Shown piece by piece: positions 23,334 through 33,943 of a DNA stretch of 64,000 nt. Under the pieces are notes generated by a model, which was given only the letters and a program-made list of their open reading frames with translations, was not told the DNA's origin and did no database searches. The translations under genes and the position numbers were made by a program. The DNA lies in the NCBI RefSeq assembly GCF_020734105.1, contig NZ_JAJAFR010000012.1, positions 1 through 64,000 of the forward strand, in the 5' to 3' direction. Within the stretch, counting starts at the first letter, position 1. Each line of letters starts with the position of its first letter. The stretch is from Alkalihalobacillus deserti (GTDB lineage: Bacteria; Bacillota; Bacilli; Bacillales; Bacillaceae_D).

Positions 23334-24311
23334 TTATTCTTTAGAAAATTCCTTCGTGCTTCTTACTGTATCAATTGGGCGAACTAATTTTTCGATTTCT
23401 TCACGTTTTTGTTCTAAGAATGGAGGTAATGATAATTTTTCCCCTAAAGTTTCATATGGCTCATCTCCCATGAAACCTGGTCCATCTGTCGCAAATTCAA
23501 ATAAAATTTGTGGTGCGACGCGTGCATATAAAGATTCAAAGAAGTGGCGATCGACATAACCAGATGTTTGAAGTCCGAAACTTGGTAAACGTTCGATCCA
23601 CTCATTTAAGACAGCACGATCTTCAACTCGAAAAGCTACATGGTGAACCGTTCCGAATCCTTGTCTTGCTTGAGGAAGTAGAACGTTATGTTCAACGATA
23701 ACTTGGGCGCCGTTTCCTCCCTCACCCATTTCAAACAAATGCAATGAACCTATTTTATTTATTTCTTTAAATAATAATACTTTTTCCAGCACTTTTTTTA
23801 AATAATCAAATTGTGCAACACGAATAAATATCGGGCCTAACCCTGTAATCGCAAATTCTAATGGAATGGGTCCTTGCTGCCATGGTGTACCTGAATCAAT
23901 TCCATTATCAAGTTCATCTGAGATGAGCTGATATTGCTGGTCGTCAAAATCAATGAAAGAAAGTGTCTTTTTACCAAATTGTTCTTTGATACCAGTATGA
24001 GTTACGTCAAGACGATCAAATCGCTTAATCCAATAATCTAATGCTCCATCATTTGGTACGCGGAAAGAGGTTTTTGATATTTCGTTTGTACCATGCGTCC
24101 CTTTGGGAATTCCTGAAAAATCAAAGAATGTCATATCTGTTCCTGCATTCCCTTTATCATCTGCGAAAAAGAGATGATATGTTTGAATGTCATCTTGGTT
24201 AACCGTTTTTTTTACTAAGCGCATTCCTAACACATAAGTGAAAAATTCATAATTCTTTTCTGCACTACTAGTAATAGCTGTTACATGATGTATTCCTTTT
24301 AATTCATTCAA
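23334..24311 (-). CDS. MhqO-like ring-cleaving dioxygenase (VOC family)
   Basis: A 325-residue protein with two vicinal-oxygen-chelate modules. The first starts GIHHVTAITSSAEKNYEFF, the second at about residue 150. Likely metal ligands are the His in HHVTAI, the His in GTVHHVAFRV and the Glu in ILFEFATDGPGF. This is the pattern of B. subtilis MhqO, a thiol- and quinone-responsive hydroquinone dioxygenase. An MhqR-like operator lies in the promoter, supporting that role. The reaction itself is inferred. Confidence 0.88.
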   Translation of the reverse strand: MNELKGIHHVTAITSSAEKNYEFFTYVLGMRLVKKTVNQDDIQTYHLFFADDKGNAGTDMTFFDFSGIPKGTHGTNEISKTSFRVPNDGALDYWIKRFDRLDVTHTGIKEQFGKKTLSFIDFDDQQYQLISDELDNGIDSGTPWQQGPIPLEFAITGLGPIFIRVAQFDYLKKVLEKVLLFKEINKIGSLHLFEMGEGGNGAQVIVEHNVLLPQARQGFGTVHHVAFRVEDRAVLNEWIERLPSFGLQTSGYVDRHFFESLYARVAPQILFEFATDGPGFMGDEPYETLGEKLSLPPFLEQKREEIEKLVRPIDTVRSTKEFSKE

Positions 24312-24425
24312 TTTTATTCCTCCAATTAATCTGTATTTTTTTAGGATTTGTTACACAACTCTAATTCTTTATTTTTTCTAATATTTAACAGCTTACTTTA
24401 CAGTAAAACATACCTCTAATTAATT

Positions 24426-24443
24426 TATCTCTATTTCGAGACA
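24426..24443. promoter_or_regulatory. MhqR-like operator in the dioxygenase promoter
   Basis: TATCTCTATTTCGAGACA matches the MhqR box TATCTCGAATTCGAGATA at 15 of 18 positions. On the minus strand it directly follows a sigma-A promoter: -35 TTGACA (24468-24473), 18-nt spacer, -10 TATATT (24444-24449). Binding there would block transcription of the mhqO-like gene. No mhqR is in the window. Confidence 0.75.
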
Positions 24444-24534
24444 AATATATCACAGGTATAAATTAGTTGTCAATCAAGGTTAGGATATTTTTTATTCTTT
24501 TTTACGTAGCTCATTTCTAAGAAAGGCTGATAAA

Positions 24535-24567
24535 CACAAAAAAGAGACAGAAGCAACTTCTGTCTCT
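24535..24567 (-). terminator. Terminator of the cysJI operon
   Basis: Perfect 11-bp arms AGAGACAGAAG and CTTCTGTCTCT, 3-nt loop, followed on the minus strand by TTTTTTGT. Confidence 0.9.
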
Positions 24568-24580
24568 AATGGATTAGCTA

Positions 24581-26332
24581 TTAAGCATGAAAATTAGTTC
24601 CATCTGTTACGGCTTTGATCACACCAGCGCGAATCACAAAATCACCGAAGTGTTCGCCATCTTCTCGTTCTTTTGCATAACGAGAAAGAAGAACTTGTAA
24701 TTCATTTAATATTTCTTTTTCACCGATATTTTCAAGATACATTTTACTTAAACGACTTCCGTCAAAAGCTGCACCAAGATACATATTGTATTTACCAGGA
24801 GCTTTCCCAATAAATCCAATTTCACCAAGTGTCGGACGAGCACAGCTATTTGGACAGCCGGTCATACGTATCGTGATTTCTTTATCACTTAATCCATTTT
24901 CATCCATAAGCTCATCGATCTTGTCTATTAAAACAGGCAAATAACGTTCTGCTTCTGCCATCGCTAAACCACATGTAGGAAGAGAGACACATGCGAGCGA
25001 GCTACGGCGGATTGCAGAATACTGCTTACCATCTGTTAAACCGTATTGCTCGATTAGCTCGGTAATTTGCTTCTTCATTTGTGTAGAAACATTTGCAATA
25101 ACCAAATTTTGATTGGCTGTTAAGCGAAAATCACCTTTATGAATTTTGGCAATCTCACGTAAGCCAGTCATTAGTTTGTATTCATCAAGGTCTACGATAC
25201 GACCACCTTGAACAAATAAAGTGAAGTGCCATTTTCCTTTTAGTCCCTTTACCCAACCATAGCGGTCGCCATTATCGTCGAAATGAAATGACTTAGCCTC
25301 TTCTAACTTCCAACCTAGTCTGCTTTCAAGTTCATCCTTAACTGTATCAAGCCCAAGTCGGTCAACCGTGTACTTAAAACGAGCATTTTTACGCTCAGAT
25401 CGGTTACCGTAATCACGCTGAATGGTAATGATTTTTTCAGCTACATCATAGACTTGCTCTGGTTTACAGAAGCCAATCACTTTACCTAGTTGTGGATAGG
25501 TTTCTTTGTCACCATGGGACATCCCCATGCCTCCACCAATTGTTACATTAAAACCTATAAGTTTCCCTTTTTCAACAATGGCAATGTATCCAAGGTCTTG
25601 GGAGTAGATATCTACATCATTGGAAGGTGGCACCGCCATTCCGATTTTAAACTTTCTCGGTAAATAAAGGGGGCCGTACATCGGTTCGATTTCTTCAACT
25701 TCTGGTGTACTAGCCACTTTTTCTTCATCAAGCCACAGTTCATGATAAGCTCTAGTACGAGGCAATAAATCATCACTTAACTGTTTCGACCATTTGAATA
25801 CTTCAGAATGAATCTCAGATTGCTCTGGATTTGGGTTGACCATCACGTTTCGGTTAACGTCCCCACAGGCAGCAATCGTATCTAAAAGGGATGCATGGAT
25901 TTCTTGTATCGTCTGTTTCATATTCCATTTTAAAATCCCGTGCATTTGAAACGCTTGGCGTGTAGTTAATTTCAACGTACCGTTTCCGTATTTCTGAGCT
26001 AGTTCGTCCATAACTAACCATTGCTCTGGTGTTGATACACCGCCTGGCGTTCGAACGCGTAGCATAAATTGGTAAGCAGGCTCAAGCTTTTGTTTTTGAC
26101 GCTCATTACGTAAATCTCGATCATCTTGTAAATAACTTCCGTGAAATTTCATTAGACGATTGTCATCATCAGAAATTCCTGAACTGAGCCGATCTAACAT
26201 CGTTTCTGCCAATGTTCCACGTAAATAATTACTTTCTTCTTTTATACGCTCTACATCACTTGGCGTACCTTCTGGTGATTTTAATAGTTGTTTCGACATG
26301 TTAAATAAACTCCTTTCGTTCCAATTTATCAA
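24581..26332 (-). CDS. cysI: Assimilatory sulfite reductase hemoprotein (beta) subunit
   Basis: A 583-residue protein. It reduces sulfite to sulfide with six electrons, using siroheme and a 4Fe-4S cluster. Cluster ligands appear in [10 protein letters not shown] and [11 protein letters not shown]; the ferredoxin-like halves [18 protein letters not shown] and the second repeat ([14 protein letters not shown]) are in place. Length is normal (B. subtilis about 570). Its start overlaps the cysJ stop by 4 nt, so the two are translationally coupled. Confidence 0.95.
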   Translation of the reverse strand: MINWNERSLFNMSKQLLKSPEGTPSDVERIKEESNYLRGTLAETMLDRLSSGISDDDNRLMKFHGSYLQDDRDLRNERQKQKLEPAYQFMLRVRTPGGVSTPEQWLVMDELAQKYGNGTLKLTTRQAFQMHGILKWNMKQTIQEIHASLLDTIAACGDVNRNVMVNPNPEQSEIHSEVFKWSKQLSDDLLPRTRAYHELWLDEEKVASTPEVEEIEPMYGPLYLPRKFKIGMAVPPSNDVDIYSQDLGYIAIVEKGKLIGFNVTIGGGMGMSHGDKETYPQLGKVIGFCKPEQVYDVAEKIITIQRDYGNRSERKNARFKYTVDRLGLDTVKDELESRLGWKLEEAKSFHFDDNGDRYGWVKGLKGKWHFTLFVQGGRIVDLDEYKLMTGLREIAKIHKGDFRLTANQNLVIANVSTQMKKQITELIEQYGLTDGKQYSAIRRSSLACVSLPTCGLAMAEAERYLPVLIDKIDELMDENGLSDKEITIRMTGCPNSCARPTLGEIGFIGKAPGKYNMYLGAAFDGSRLSKMYLENIGEKEILNELQVLLSRYAKEREDGEHFGDFVIRAGVIKAVTDGTNFHA

Positions 26333-28152
26333 TATACATCGCGTTGATAACGTTTTTGCTGTTGCATATTCGCTACGTATTGTTCTGCTTTTTCTTTTGG
26401 CATGCCGCCCTCTTTTTCGATAATCTCGATAAGTGTTTTATGAACATCGTGCGCCATTTGTTTCTCATCTCCGCAAATATATAGGAAGGCTCCTTCTTCA
26501 AGCCACCCGAATAATTCTTTACTATGCTCAAGCATGCGGTTTTGTACATAGACTTTTTCAGCCGTGTCACGTGAAAAAGCAACATCCATTTTCGTTAAAA
26601 CACCGTCTTTGACTAACTTTTGCCATTCTGTTTGATAAAGGAAATCTGTTACGAAATGTTGATCTCCGAAAAACAACCATGATTTTCCTTGTGCTTCCAT
26701 TTCTTCACGTTCCTGCATAAAAGAACGAAATGGCGCAATGCCCGTTCCTGGACCAACCATTATAATTGGCGTATCAGGATTAGCTGGCAATTTAAAGTTA
26801 GGGTTTTGTTGAATATAAATTGGTAGAGTATCACCTGGTTGTAAACGCTCGGCACACAGAATTGAGCAAACACCATTACGTTCGCGACCATTTGATTCGT
26901 ATCGAACGGCTCCAATAGTCAGATGCACTTCATCTGGATTTGCAGCAATACTGCTCGCAATTGAATAAAGACGTGCAGGCATTTTACGAAGAACTGAAAT
27001 AAAGTCTTGTGCTGTTTCACCCACTGGTCCAAAATCGCGGATTAAATCAAGTAAATCGCGTCCATTCAGGTACTCTTTCGCTTTTGCTTCATTCCCCGGT
27101 GATAAAAGATCTTGTAACTCCTTATTCGATGATAGCTTAGCTACTTGCTCTAAAAGTGGTTTGGTTAAAACAGTAATTTCAAAGTAAGATGAAAGTGCAT
27201 CTTTTAATGAACGAACGTCTCCTTGTTTATTCACTGTTACATCTATTGTTGAATCAAAATTTAATTCCTTTAGGATCAGATCCACTAAGGCAGGATCATT
27301 TTCCGGATAAACACCCAGACTGTCTCCAGGTTCATACGTGATACCAGAACCTTCAAGAGATAATTCAAGATGGCGTGTTTCTTTATTCGAGCCACGACCA
27401 TTTAAATTTAGATTTTCAAGGACTTCAGCTTTAAATGGGTTAGTTCGTGAATAGGTAGTGTCGTTAGCCTGAGGAGAAGTACCAGGAACTGTTACAGAAT
27501 CTCCATCTTGCTTTACGTCACTTAACCCTTCAATGACTCCTCCGATCCATTCAGCTGCTGGCTCATCATAATCGAGATCACAATCAACTCGCGAATAAAT
27601 TCTTGTTCCACCGAGTTCTTCGAGTCGTTGGTCAAATTCTTTTCCTGTTTGACAGAAAAATTCATATGAGCTGTCTCCGAGTGATAACACAGAAAAACGG
27701 AGATCAGCAAGTTTAGGCGCTCGTCTACCATGAAGGAATTCATGGAACGATATCGCATTATCAGGTGGCTCACCCTCGCCATGTGTACTTACTACAATAA
27801 GCAGATTTTCGACTTTTTTCAGGTTATTTGGTTTGAAATCACTCATAGAAGAGACTGTAACTTTAAATCCTTGCTCTTCTAATTTTTTTGCTGTACTCTC
27901 TGAAAGTCTCTGCGAATTACCTGTTTGTGATCCAAACAGAATGGTCACATCTTTTGAAATGCTTTGTACATTATTTTGAGTAGAAACCACTGCCGTTGAA
28001 ACTTCTGGTGTTCCCGAAGCTAAAGTTACCTGGGATGCAGTTAAATAACCAGTTAGCCAAACTTTTTGTGATTCTGTTAGGGTTGGCAGAAGGTTATTTA
28101 GGAGTTCTACCTGTTCTTGGTTAAACGGACTGTTCATTACCTGGAGTTGCAA
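26329..28152 (-). CDS. cysJ: Assimilatory sulfite reductase flavoprotein (alpha) subunit
   Basis: A 607-residue protein from a TTG start with GAGGTGG upstream. The flavodoxin domain (residues 70-210) has [15 protein letters not shown] for FMN phosphate and [13 protein letters not shown] connecting domain, then [20 protein letters not shown] for FAD and [18 protein letters not shown] for NADPH follow, ending KRYQRDVY, the usual C terminus. It passes electrons from NADPH to CysI. No S-box or other riboswitch was seen in the 315-nt leader. Confidence 0.95.
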   Translation of the reverse strand: MQLQVMNSPFNQEQVELLNNLLPTLTESQKVWLTGYLTASQVTLASGTPEVSTAVVSTQNNVQSISKDVTILFGSQTGNSQRLSESTAKKLEEQGFKVTVSSMSDFKPNNLKKVENLLIVVSTHGEGEPPDNAISFHEFLHGRRAPKLADLRFSVLSLGDSSYEFFCQTGKEFDQRLEELGGTRIYSRVDCDLDYDEPAAEWIGGVIEGLSDVKQDGDSVTVPGTSPQANDTTYSRTNPFKAEVLENLNLNGRGSNKETRHLELSLEGSGITYEPGDSLGVYPENDPALVDLILKELNFDSTIDVTVNKQGDVRSLKDALSSYFEITVLTKPLLEQVAKLSSNKELQDLLSPGNEAKAKEYLNGRDLLDLIRDFGPVGETAQDFISVLRKMPARLYSIASSIAANPDEVHLTIGAVRYESNGRERNGVCSILCAERLQPGDTLPIYIQQNPNFKLPANPDTPIIMVGPGTGIAPFRSFMQEREEMEAQGKSWLFFGDQHFVTDFLYQTEWQKLVKDGVLTKMDVAFSRDTAEKVYVQNRMLEHSKELFGWLEEGAFLYICGDEKQMAHDVHKTLIEIIEKEGGMPKEKAEQYVANMQQQKRYQRDVY

Positions 28153-28430
28153 CTATATCCACCTCACAAAGGATTATAAATTTTATTATTCGCCATTTTT
28201 CGATAATGACTTACACAAACAATTGCTTCTTATGTAAAATGTCTAATATTATCGTAAGTCTATTAATCCGATCAGTCAAATATGGTTTTATAATTTTAAT
28301 CATTTAAATTACTTATAATGCTTTTACAGCAAGCCTCATAAACGTCTCATCAGTCAAATTAAGACTTTATGTGCCGGTTTATTTAGAAAGCACACATCGC
28401 TGGCGTTAAAATAATTTAACTTAAAACAAG

Positions 28431-28454
28431 AAACCTTGAGTAATCTCAAGGTTT
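28431..28454 (-). terminator. Terminator of the KOW-protein gene
   Basis: Perfect 10-bp arms AAACCTTGAG and CTCAAGGTTT with loop TAAT, followed on the minus strand by CTTGTTTT. It is symmetric enough to act in both directions. Confidence 0.8.
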
Positions 28455-28467
28455 AAAAATGTTAATT

Positions 28468-28674
28468 TTAGTTTAAGCGTTGATAATAATCATGTTTGAT
28501 GACAGTTCGGTACTTACTTTTATCTTTGGTGAAAATATTATTGAATTCAATAGCTACAGTGTTATTGTAAACGTTAATCACATTTCCTTCTTCACCATCA
28601 TATTCACCATTTATCACCTTGATTTTATCTCCTATTTCAATGTCGTGTTCTTTTTCTTCAGCTTCTTTTCCCAT
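28468..28674 (-). CDS. DUF2187 (YkvS-like) KOW-motif protein
   Basis: A 68-residue acidic protein. IEIGDKIKVINGEYDGEEGN, then VINVYNNTVAIEF, is a KOW-type SH3-like barrel; the layout fits DUF2187, a Bacillus family of unknown function. The ATG follows CGGGGGTG. The CCCCCGTTAG on the plus strand here is just this ribosome binding site read backwards, not a cassette site. Confidence 0.88.
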   Translation of the reverse strand: MGKEAEEKEHDIEIGDKIKVINGEYDGEEGNVINVYNNTVAIEFNNIFTKDKSKYRTVIKHDYYQRLN

Positions 28675-29172
28675 AATGCACCCCCGTTAGTTAATGTTTG
28701 AGTCAAATTGGTTTTTAATACATTCAATGTCATACAAATATAAACTTAAATTTACTTCTAATAAGAATAGTTTATGAAAGTTGGATACAACGCTTCGAAT
28801 GATTAATTTTCCTTTTTTATTTTGAAGAGGAATGTTTAGCTAATTCTTCCGTAAATTAAAAAGGATTATTTACTGATTGATTCCTTAATTTCACTTGTGT
28901 AAACCTTATATATCTTAAGTGAATTAAAAAAACAATAAGCTATTCTATTATAAGCTAATTGAGGTTTTTAAAGCTACTAGTAATTTAAAAATAATACTGA
29001 ATTTTGTCGAAAATTTGATGTATTTCTAATTAGCCGATAAACCGTTCACAAGCGAAGTAGGAGTAGGAACTAAATTTCTCCCTCCCCATCAAATAATCAA
29101 TCTTTCAACTTTATTAATATCATAAATCACCTCTTTTTGCTCATATCATTAAAAGAGGGAGGAATTCAGCTA
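28675..29172. other. 498-bp intergenic region, no gene seen
   Basis: AT-rich sequence between divergent genes, likely holding both promoters. No frame with a good start, RNA structure or repeat was recognised. Confidence 0.55.
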
Positions 29173-30363
29173 ATGAATATTAGAGTCCGGCAAGGAGACA
29201 GCTTTTGGTACTATAGTCAACTTTTTAATATTCCTTTACCCTTAATTGTTGATTCTAATCTTGATGTAAATCCTAATGCACTGCAAATTGGACAAATCAT
29301 TCGAGTACCAGGTTATTATGTGAATTTCTATACTATTCAACCTGGAGATACAATTTGGGTCATTTCTAATCGATTGGGCTTTCATCCGGATATGTTGCAA
29401 TTGGTTAACCCGACACTTGACCCCTATTTTCTTCAAATCGGACAGAGAATTAATCTTCCTGTAAGGGTTGAAAATCCAATTGTTCAAGGAAGAAGAGCGT
29501 ATGATTATGCTTCTTTAACGAATGATATTAATCAACTGATTGAAATTTATCCATTTATCGTAAATCGCTCTATTGGACGATCGGTAATGGGGAAGAACAT
29601 AACTGAGCTTCAAATCGGTCAAGGTGCAAAAAAAGTCCATATGAATGGTTCCTTTCATGCCCATGAGTGGATCACTACACCCATCTTAATACAAACAGTA
29701 AATGAATATTTGTTAGCTATGACTAATAGGAGAACAATAAGAGGATTAGATATGTCTACGTTTTATGATTCAAGCCTACTCTCTATAGTACCTATGGTTA
29801 ATCCTGATGGAGTAGACTTGGTCATTCATGGTCCTCCAAATAGCGAACCCCTTCGGTCAAATGTGCTATCTATTAATAATGGAAGCACCGATTTTTCAGG
29901 TTGGAAAGCCAATATTCGAGGTGTCGACTTAAATAATCAATATCCTGCACTTTGGGAAGCAGAATCGCAATTAAAACCGAGTCAACCAGCTCCACGGGAT
30001 TATCCTGGAGAGAGTCCATTAACAGAACCAGAAGCGTTAGCAATTGCCCGTTTAACAAGGGAATCTAACTTTGATCGTGTATTAGCTTATCATACACAAG
30101 GAAAAGTGATTTATTGGGGATTTCAAGGATTGGAGCCTCTAGAATCGAAAGCACTTGTTAATGAGTTTGAAAGAGTAAGTGGTTATCGATCCGTTCGATA
30201 TGTACAAAGTTTTGCAGGCTATAAGGATTGGTTCATCCAGGAATATAGGAAACCGGGATTTACGATTGAATTAGGTAGAGGAGTGAATCCCCTACCTGTG
30301 GCTCAATTTGATGAAATCTATCAAGAGAACTTAGGAATATTTCTCGCTAGTTTATATATGTAA
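29173..30363 (+). CDS. LysM-M14 peptidoglycan endopeptidase (gamma-D-glutamyl-diamino acid type)
   Basis: A 396-residue protein starting MNIRVRQGDSFWYYSQLF after GAGGGAGGAA. Two LysM domains (residues 2-46 and 50-96, each starting with a R/QxGDxxW motif) bind peptidoglycan. An M14 carboxypeptidase domain follows: FHAHEWITTP gives the H and E zinc ligands, AYHTQGKV the second His, and FTIELGRGVNP the catalytic Glu. This matches B. subtilis YqgT and B. sphaericus endopeptidase I, which cleave the gamma-D-Glu-diaminopimelate bond. There is no signal peptide, as is usual for this type. Confidence 0.92.
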   Translation: MNIRVRQGDSFWYYSQLFNIPLPLIVDSNLDVNPNALQIGQIIRVPGYYVNFYTIQPGDTIWVISNRLGFHPDMLQLVNPTLDPYFLQIGQRINLPVRVENPIVQGRRAYDYASLTNDINQLIEIYPFIVNRSIGRSVMGKNITELQIGQGAKKVHMNGSFHAHEWITTPILIQTVNEYLLAMTNRRTIRGLDMSTFYDSSLLSIVPMVNPDGVDLVIHGPPNSEPLRSNVLSINNGSTDFSGWKANIRGVDLNNQYPALWEAESQLKPSQPAPRDYPGESPLTEPEALAIARLTRESNFDRVLAYHTQGKVIYWGFQGLEPLESKALVNEFERVSGYRSVRYVQSFAGYKDWFIQEYRKPGFTIELGRGVNPLPVAQFDEIYQENLGIFLASLYM

Positions 30364-30405
30364 CCGGACTTTTGTCTTATCTTCATAAAAAAGGAACGCA
30401 GCTCT

Positions 30406-30549
30406 GAGGCTACTGAAAAGAGTTGCTTTTCGAGGGCATTGAAAAAGACCTTTTTAGCAGATTCGAGGAAACAGCAATGACTTCACAAGTTGCGCTCATT
30501 GCTTAAAGGCCACTGAAAAATCTACAAATTGTACCTTTTTCAGTGGCCT
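30406..30549. repeat. MITE-like repeat copy 1 with a strong hairpin
   Basis: It shares GCTACTGAAAA, TTTTAGCA, ATTCGAGGAA and AGCAATG, in order, with the copy at 31033-31205. Its right part is a perfect 14-bp hairpin, AGGCCACTGAAAAA (30507-30520) and its complement (30536-30549). The two copies flank the DUF2203 gene. It looks like a non-coding mobile element remnant; the hairpin may also terminate the DUF2203 gene. Confidence 0.7.
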
Positions 30550-30582
30550 CCACGTGTGCTTTCTTTTTTTTCTTTATTCAGA

Positions 30583-30978
30583 TTATAACTTCTTCCTCCC
30601 ATTAAAACCTTCATGCGTATAATGATAATGTGTAATTTCCGTTTCTCCTTGTTTCCAGCAAAGAAGCACTTCTTCTCCATTAATGTACGCTGGGAAATCT
30701 AAAAGTCCTAGGTTAATATCTTTCAATTGAACCCCGAATGAATGAATATTAGACAAATATAATTGTGCTTGCATTTCCATGAATTCAAGTTCGCTTTCCT
30801 TTATAAAGATTATCTCTGTATCTGTTTGCAACTTATGGGTTGATTTTTCTTTTATCATCCTTAATTCTTTTTCTTTATATTGATAACTAGTTTTCAATTG
30901 TTGTAGTTCAACAAGTTCTTTTTCAAGTATTGGTAACAATATGTTAGCTTCAGTAATTGTGAAATATTTTTTAGACAT
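30583..30978 (-). CDS. DUF2203-family protein
   Basis: A 131-residue protein starting MSKKYFTITEANILLPILEK after GGAGGTG. A long charged helix (residues 12-90) precedes the conserved end GVQLKDINLGLLDFPAYING, then EEVLLCWKQGE with HYHYTHEGF, as in DUF2203. The function of the family is unknown. The gene is framed by two copies of a MITE-like repeat. Confidence 0.88.
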   Translation of the reverse strand: MSKKYFTITEANILLPILEKELVELQQLKTSYQYKEKELRMIKEKSTHKLQTDTEIIFIKESELEFMEMQAQLYLSNIHSFGVQLKDINLGLLDFPAYINGEEVLLCWKQGETEITHYHYTHEGFNGRKKL

Positions 30979-31032
30979 CCTACAACACCTCCAAATCTAG
31001 TATAACAAAAAAAAACCACAATAAAAAATCGG

Positions 31033-31205
31033 GGCTACTGAAAAAGTCCCTTTTAGCAAATTCGAGGAAGTAGCAATGGCTCCACACGTTACGAGCCTAC
31101 TATGAGAAACCCACTCATAGCAGGCTTTAAAACAAAGCAACGTTCCGTTCATGCTTAAAGGGCACTCAAAAAAGGTGAAAATCGTACCTTTTTCGGTGCT
31201 CTTTA
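31033..31205. repeat. MITE-like repeat copy 2
   Basis: GGGCTACTGAAAAAGTC starts a sequence homologous to the copy at 30406-30549, with an extra hairpin (GCCTACTATGAG/CTCATAGCAGGC) in the middle and a degraded terminal hairpin (GGGCACTCAAAAA/TTTTTCGGTGCTC). Confidence 0.65.
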
Positions 31206-31260
31206 AAAAACCTGGACTTTTTTTGATTAATAGATTCGGAGTTCTCCTTATAAAATATAG

Positions 31261-31839
31261 TTACCTATCGCAAATAAGGTCAATATATTGTCGAGCGAAA
31301 TTATCGGCAGCTTTTTCATGTGGAATATTTCTATATCTTTTCTTTTCTTCATAAGTATCACCATTTTTCATCGTTTCAATAAAACGGTCATAATGATATT
31401 CACCACGATCAAAGTAATCAAATAATCTCTCTTTCTTACTTTGACCACTACCTCCTATTAGTGCATGTATATAGTGTCCTATTTCATGTAAAAGAACAAA
31501 TGCAGCATACTCAAAACAAGTTGTACGATTTTTCTTTAAATCGATTAGGTATTCTTTATTTTGAAAATTTTCTGTTACAGACATGATGTTAATATAGATG
31601 ACTGGTTCAAATGTGTCTCCATCATCAATCGCTAACTCTCCGGGGAAATTTATCGGTTCATCAGAGAGATAGCAAGTTAAATCTCGAACTACCTCTTTGA
31701 AAATTGAGGTTTGTAGCCATTTGGAAGTTGCATATATACCCTCAAGTCCATGGTGCGCATGTTTTCTTGATATTTTAAAGCGACGCCATAAATAGTCTTC
31801 CTTCTCGTAAATGAAATGCAAGGATTCCTTTATAATCAC
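31261..31839 (-). CDS. HEXXH-motif metallopeptidase-like protein
   Basis: A 192-residue protein. I start it at the GTG at 31839 (MIIKESLHFIYEKEDYLWRR), which has CAGGAGGTG in good position; the ATG 36 nt upstream does not. FVLLHEIGHYIHALIG is a gluzincin-type zinc site (HEXXH), and HEKAADNFARQYIDLICDR near the C terminus may supply the third ligand, as in ImmA/IrrE-like M78 proteins. No signal peptide, so probably cytoplasmic. The target is unknown. Confidence 0.7.
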   Translation of the reverse strand: MIIKESLHFIYEKEDYLWRRFKISRKHAHHGLEGIYATSKWLQTSIFKEVVRDLTCYLSDEPINFPGELAIDDGDTFEPVIYINIMSVTENFQNKEYLIDLKKNRTTCFEYAAFVLLHEIGHYIHALIGGSGQSKKERLFDYFDRGEYHYDRFIETMKNGDTYEEKKRYRNIPHEKAADNFARQYIDLICDR

Positions 31840-32045
31840 AGAGCACCTCCTGACTATTTCAAACGGTTTGGACATCCATTATAATAAGACTAATCCTTCT
31901 ATTAAATTGTATTAATGAATAGAAAAAGAATGTATGAAACGTTTCGCGTAAGATGAAAGACACGATCTACTTAATTGAATAGACTTTAGAAAGGCATATA
32001 AACGTATAAGTGTAAGATCATTTCCGAAAGAGGTGAAACGTCTCG

Positions 32046-32825
32046 ATGATCGATTCTCATATCCACCTACACCTTTACGATTCAGGTACACTTGATAGCT
32101 ATATAGAAAAATGGAAAAAAGCAGGAGTTAGAAAGGTTGTTGCTGTATCAAATGATTTAGTCTCTTCTTACCAGACATTAGAATTACAAAGTAAATACCC
32201 CGATTTTGTATTAGCATCTATCGGCTTTCATCCGGAGTTGGCTCTACCACTTAAACAAGACTTTCTAGAGTGGAAGTCGTTACTCCGCCTTGAACGTAAG
32301 AGAATAACGGCAATTGGAGAAATAGGACTGCCCCATTATAACTTAGATAAATTACCTGAGACTCTTGACCAACACATTGAGGTGTTAAAGCACTATTTAT
32401 ATGAAGCAGACGTCCATCAATTACCAGTTGCTCTTCATGCAGTTCATGATAAAGCTCACATCGTGCTTTCTTTACTACAACATTATAAAATTAAAAATGC
32501 GCATTTTCATTGGTTAAAGGCACCTAAACAAGTGGTTAATCAAATCGTCAACGCGGGCTATTATATTTCTCTTACACCTGAGGTATGTTATCGGGGACGT
32601 GATCAACTGTTAGCTTGTAATGTACCTCTTGCTCAGCTTTTAATGGAAACAGATGGTCCATGGAAATATGAGGGTATTTTTCAAAATCAACAGACAGAAC
32701 CACCTTTTTTATTAGAAATCACTCGTGTACTAGCAAACTTAAAGAATACAACTGAAGATGAAATTAAAAGACAAACGACCTTAAATGTAAAACAATGTTA
32801 TAGCTCGTATGGTGTCATAGAGTAA
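32046..32825 (+). CDS. TatD-family hydrolase
   Basis: A 259-residue protein after AAAGAGGTG. MIDSHIHLHLYDSGT carries the H-x-H metal pair; GEIGLPHYN has the bridging Glu, HAVHDKAH and HFHWL give further histidines, and LMETDGPW holds the C-terminal Asp. It belongs to the TatD metal-dependent (deoxyribo)nuclease family. It is more divergent than YabD (GEIGLD.Y is GEIGLPHY here), so its substrate is uncertain. It is transcribed away from its neighbours. Confidence 0.88.
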   Translation: MIDSHIHLHLYDSGTLDSYIEKWKKAGVRKVVAVSNDLVSSYQTLELQSKYPDFVLASIGFHPELALPLKQDFLEWKSLLRLERKRITAIGEIGLPHYNLDKLPETLDQHIEVLKHYLYEADVHQLPVALHAVHDKAHIVLSLLQHYKIKNAHFHWLKAPKQVVNQIVNAGYYISLTPEVCYRGRDQLLACNVPLAQLLMETDGPWKYEGIFQNQQTEPPFLLEITRVLANLKNTTEDEIKRQTTLNVKQCYSSYGVIE

Positions 32826-32970
32826 AGGATCTATTGAGTGACGGCTTAAACTAAAATACGAGCTTCCACTTTTACGTCGAAACGCTACAGCATGAAACGA
32901 GATTAGTTAATAGGAACTGACGATTCAAAATAATTTTTAAATTTTGCTTTTCCTTATCTTTCAAAAGTGC

Positions 32971-33828
32971 TTATATTTCTGTTCGCAAATCCCATAACTC
33001 AGGGAAAAAACGTTGATCTAAAATTTTCTTTAAATAATTGACACCAGAAGAACCGCCAGTTCCCACCTTAAACCCAATAATTCGTTCGACTGTCTTCAAA
33101 TGACGGAATCGCCATTGCTGAAGTGAATCTTCAATATCAACGAGTTTCTCAGCCAACTGATATAAATCCCAATATTGATCAACATTACGATAAACTGTTA
33201 GCCACGCTTCTCTGACTGAAACATCTGATTCATAGGGTTTGGAGAAATCACGATTTATGATTGCAGAATTAATTTCAAACCCTGCTTTTGCAAGTGCTAA
33301 AATAGCAACATCATATAGACTAGGCGCAATATAAGCTTTTTCAAGTTTGTCTTTTAACTCCGGCTCTTTTTTATAGATTTTGAGAATATGGTTAGTTTTA
33401 TAACCTAGAGCGAATTCAATTAGTCGATATTGGTAAGATTGAAAACCTGAAGCTTGCCCTAAAGAATCTCTGAATTCGATATATTCAGCTGGCGTTAAAG
33501 TAGAAAGAACATCCCATACTTGAATGATTTGTAATTGTATTTTTGTGACTCGAGCCAAACGCTTATATGAAGTTGAGAAATCATCTGTCTTTATAGATTG
33601 AATAGCTGCATTTATTTCGTGCAGAATGAGCTTCATCCATAATTCACTGACTTGGTGAATGATGATAAATAGCATCTCATCATGATGCGTCGATAAACGC
33701 TTTTGACTAGTAAGGATTTCATTTAGTTTTAAATATTTACTGTATGTCATCTTGTTTGTAAAATCTGTATGAATTCCCCTGTCTGATTCATTTGATTTAT
33801 TAATCGATTCATTAGGCTTCTGAGACAT
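32971..33828 (-). CDS. kynA: Tryptophan 2,3-dioxygenase
   Basis: A 285-residue protein after AGGAGGT. It opens the indole ring of L-tryptophan to N-formylkynurenine using heme. Key parts are [35 protein letters not shown] (substrate pocket, His), [11 protein letters not shown], and the C-terminal heme-ligand region [20 protein letters not shown] with [10 protein letters not shown]. Length is normal. The other kynurenine pathway genes (kynB, kynU) are not adjacent. Confidence 0.94.
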   Translation of the reverse strand: MSQKPNESINKSNESDRGIHTDFTNKMTYSKYLKLNEILTSQKRLSTHHDEMLFIIIHQVSELWMKLILHEINAAIQSIKTDDFSTSYKRLARVTKIQLQIIQVWDVLSTLTPAEYIEFRDSLGQASGFQSYQYRLIEFALGYKTNHILKIYKKEPELKDKLEKAYIAPSLYDVAILALAKAGFEINSAIINRDFSKPYESDVSVREAWLTVYRNVDQYWDLYQLAEKLVDIEDSLQQWRFRHLKTVERIIGFKVGTGGSSGVNYLKKILDQRFFPELWDLRTEI

Positions 33829-33943
33829 ACTGACCTCCTAATTTTCACTTTCTTACAATGAAACACACAAATAACCAGCCGAATTTCATTATATATTTAT
33901 ATCAGTTAGTAAATGTTAGCGTTCACAATAGTTCAGTGTATCG

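Noticed and set aside
28153..28467. Riboswitch (S-box) before cysJI
   Set aside because: None of the conserved S-box elements could be found in the leader.
28675..28700. CCCCCGTTAGTTAATG, like a cassette box C
   Set aside because: It is the complement of the KOW gene's ribosome binding site and leader; no hairpin or box A is present.
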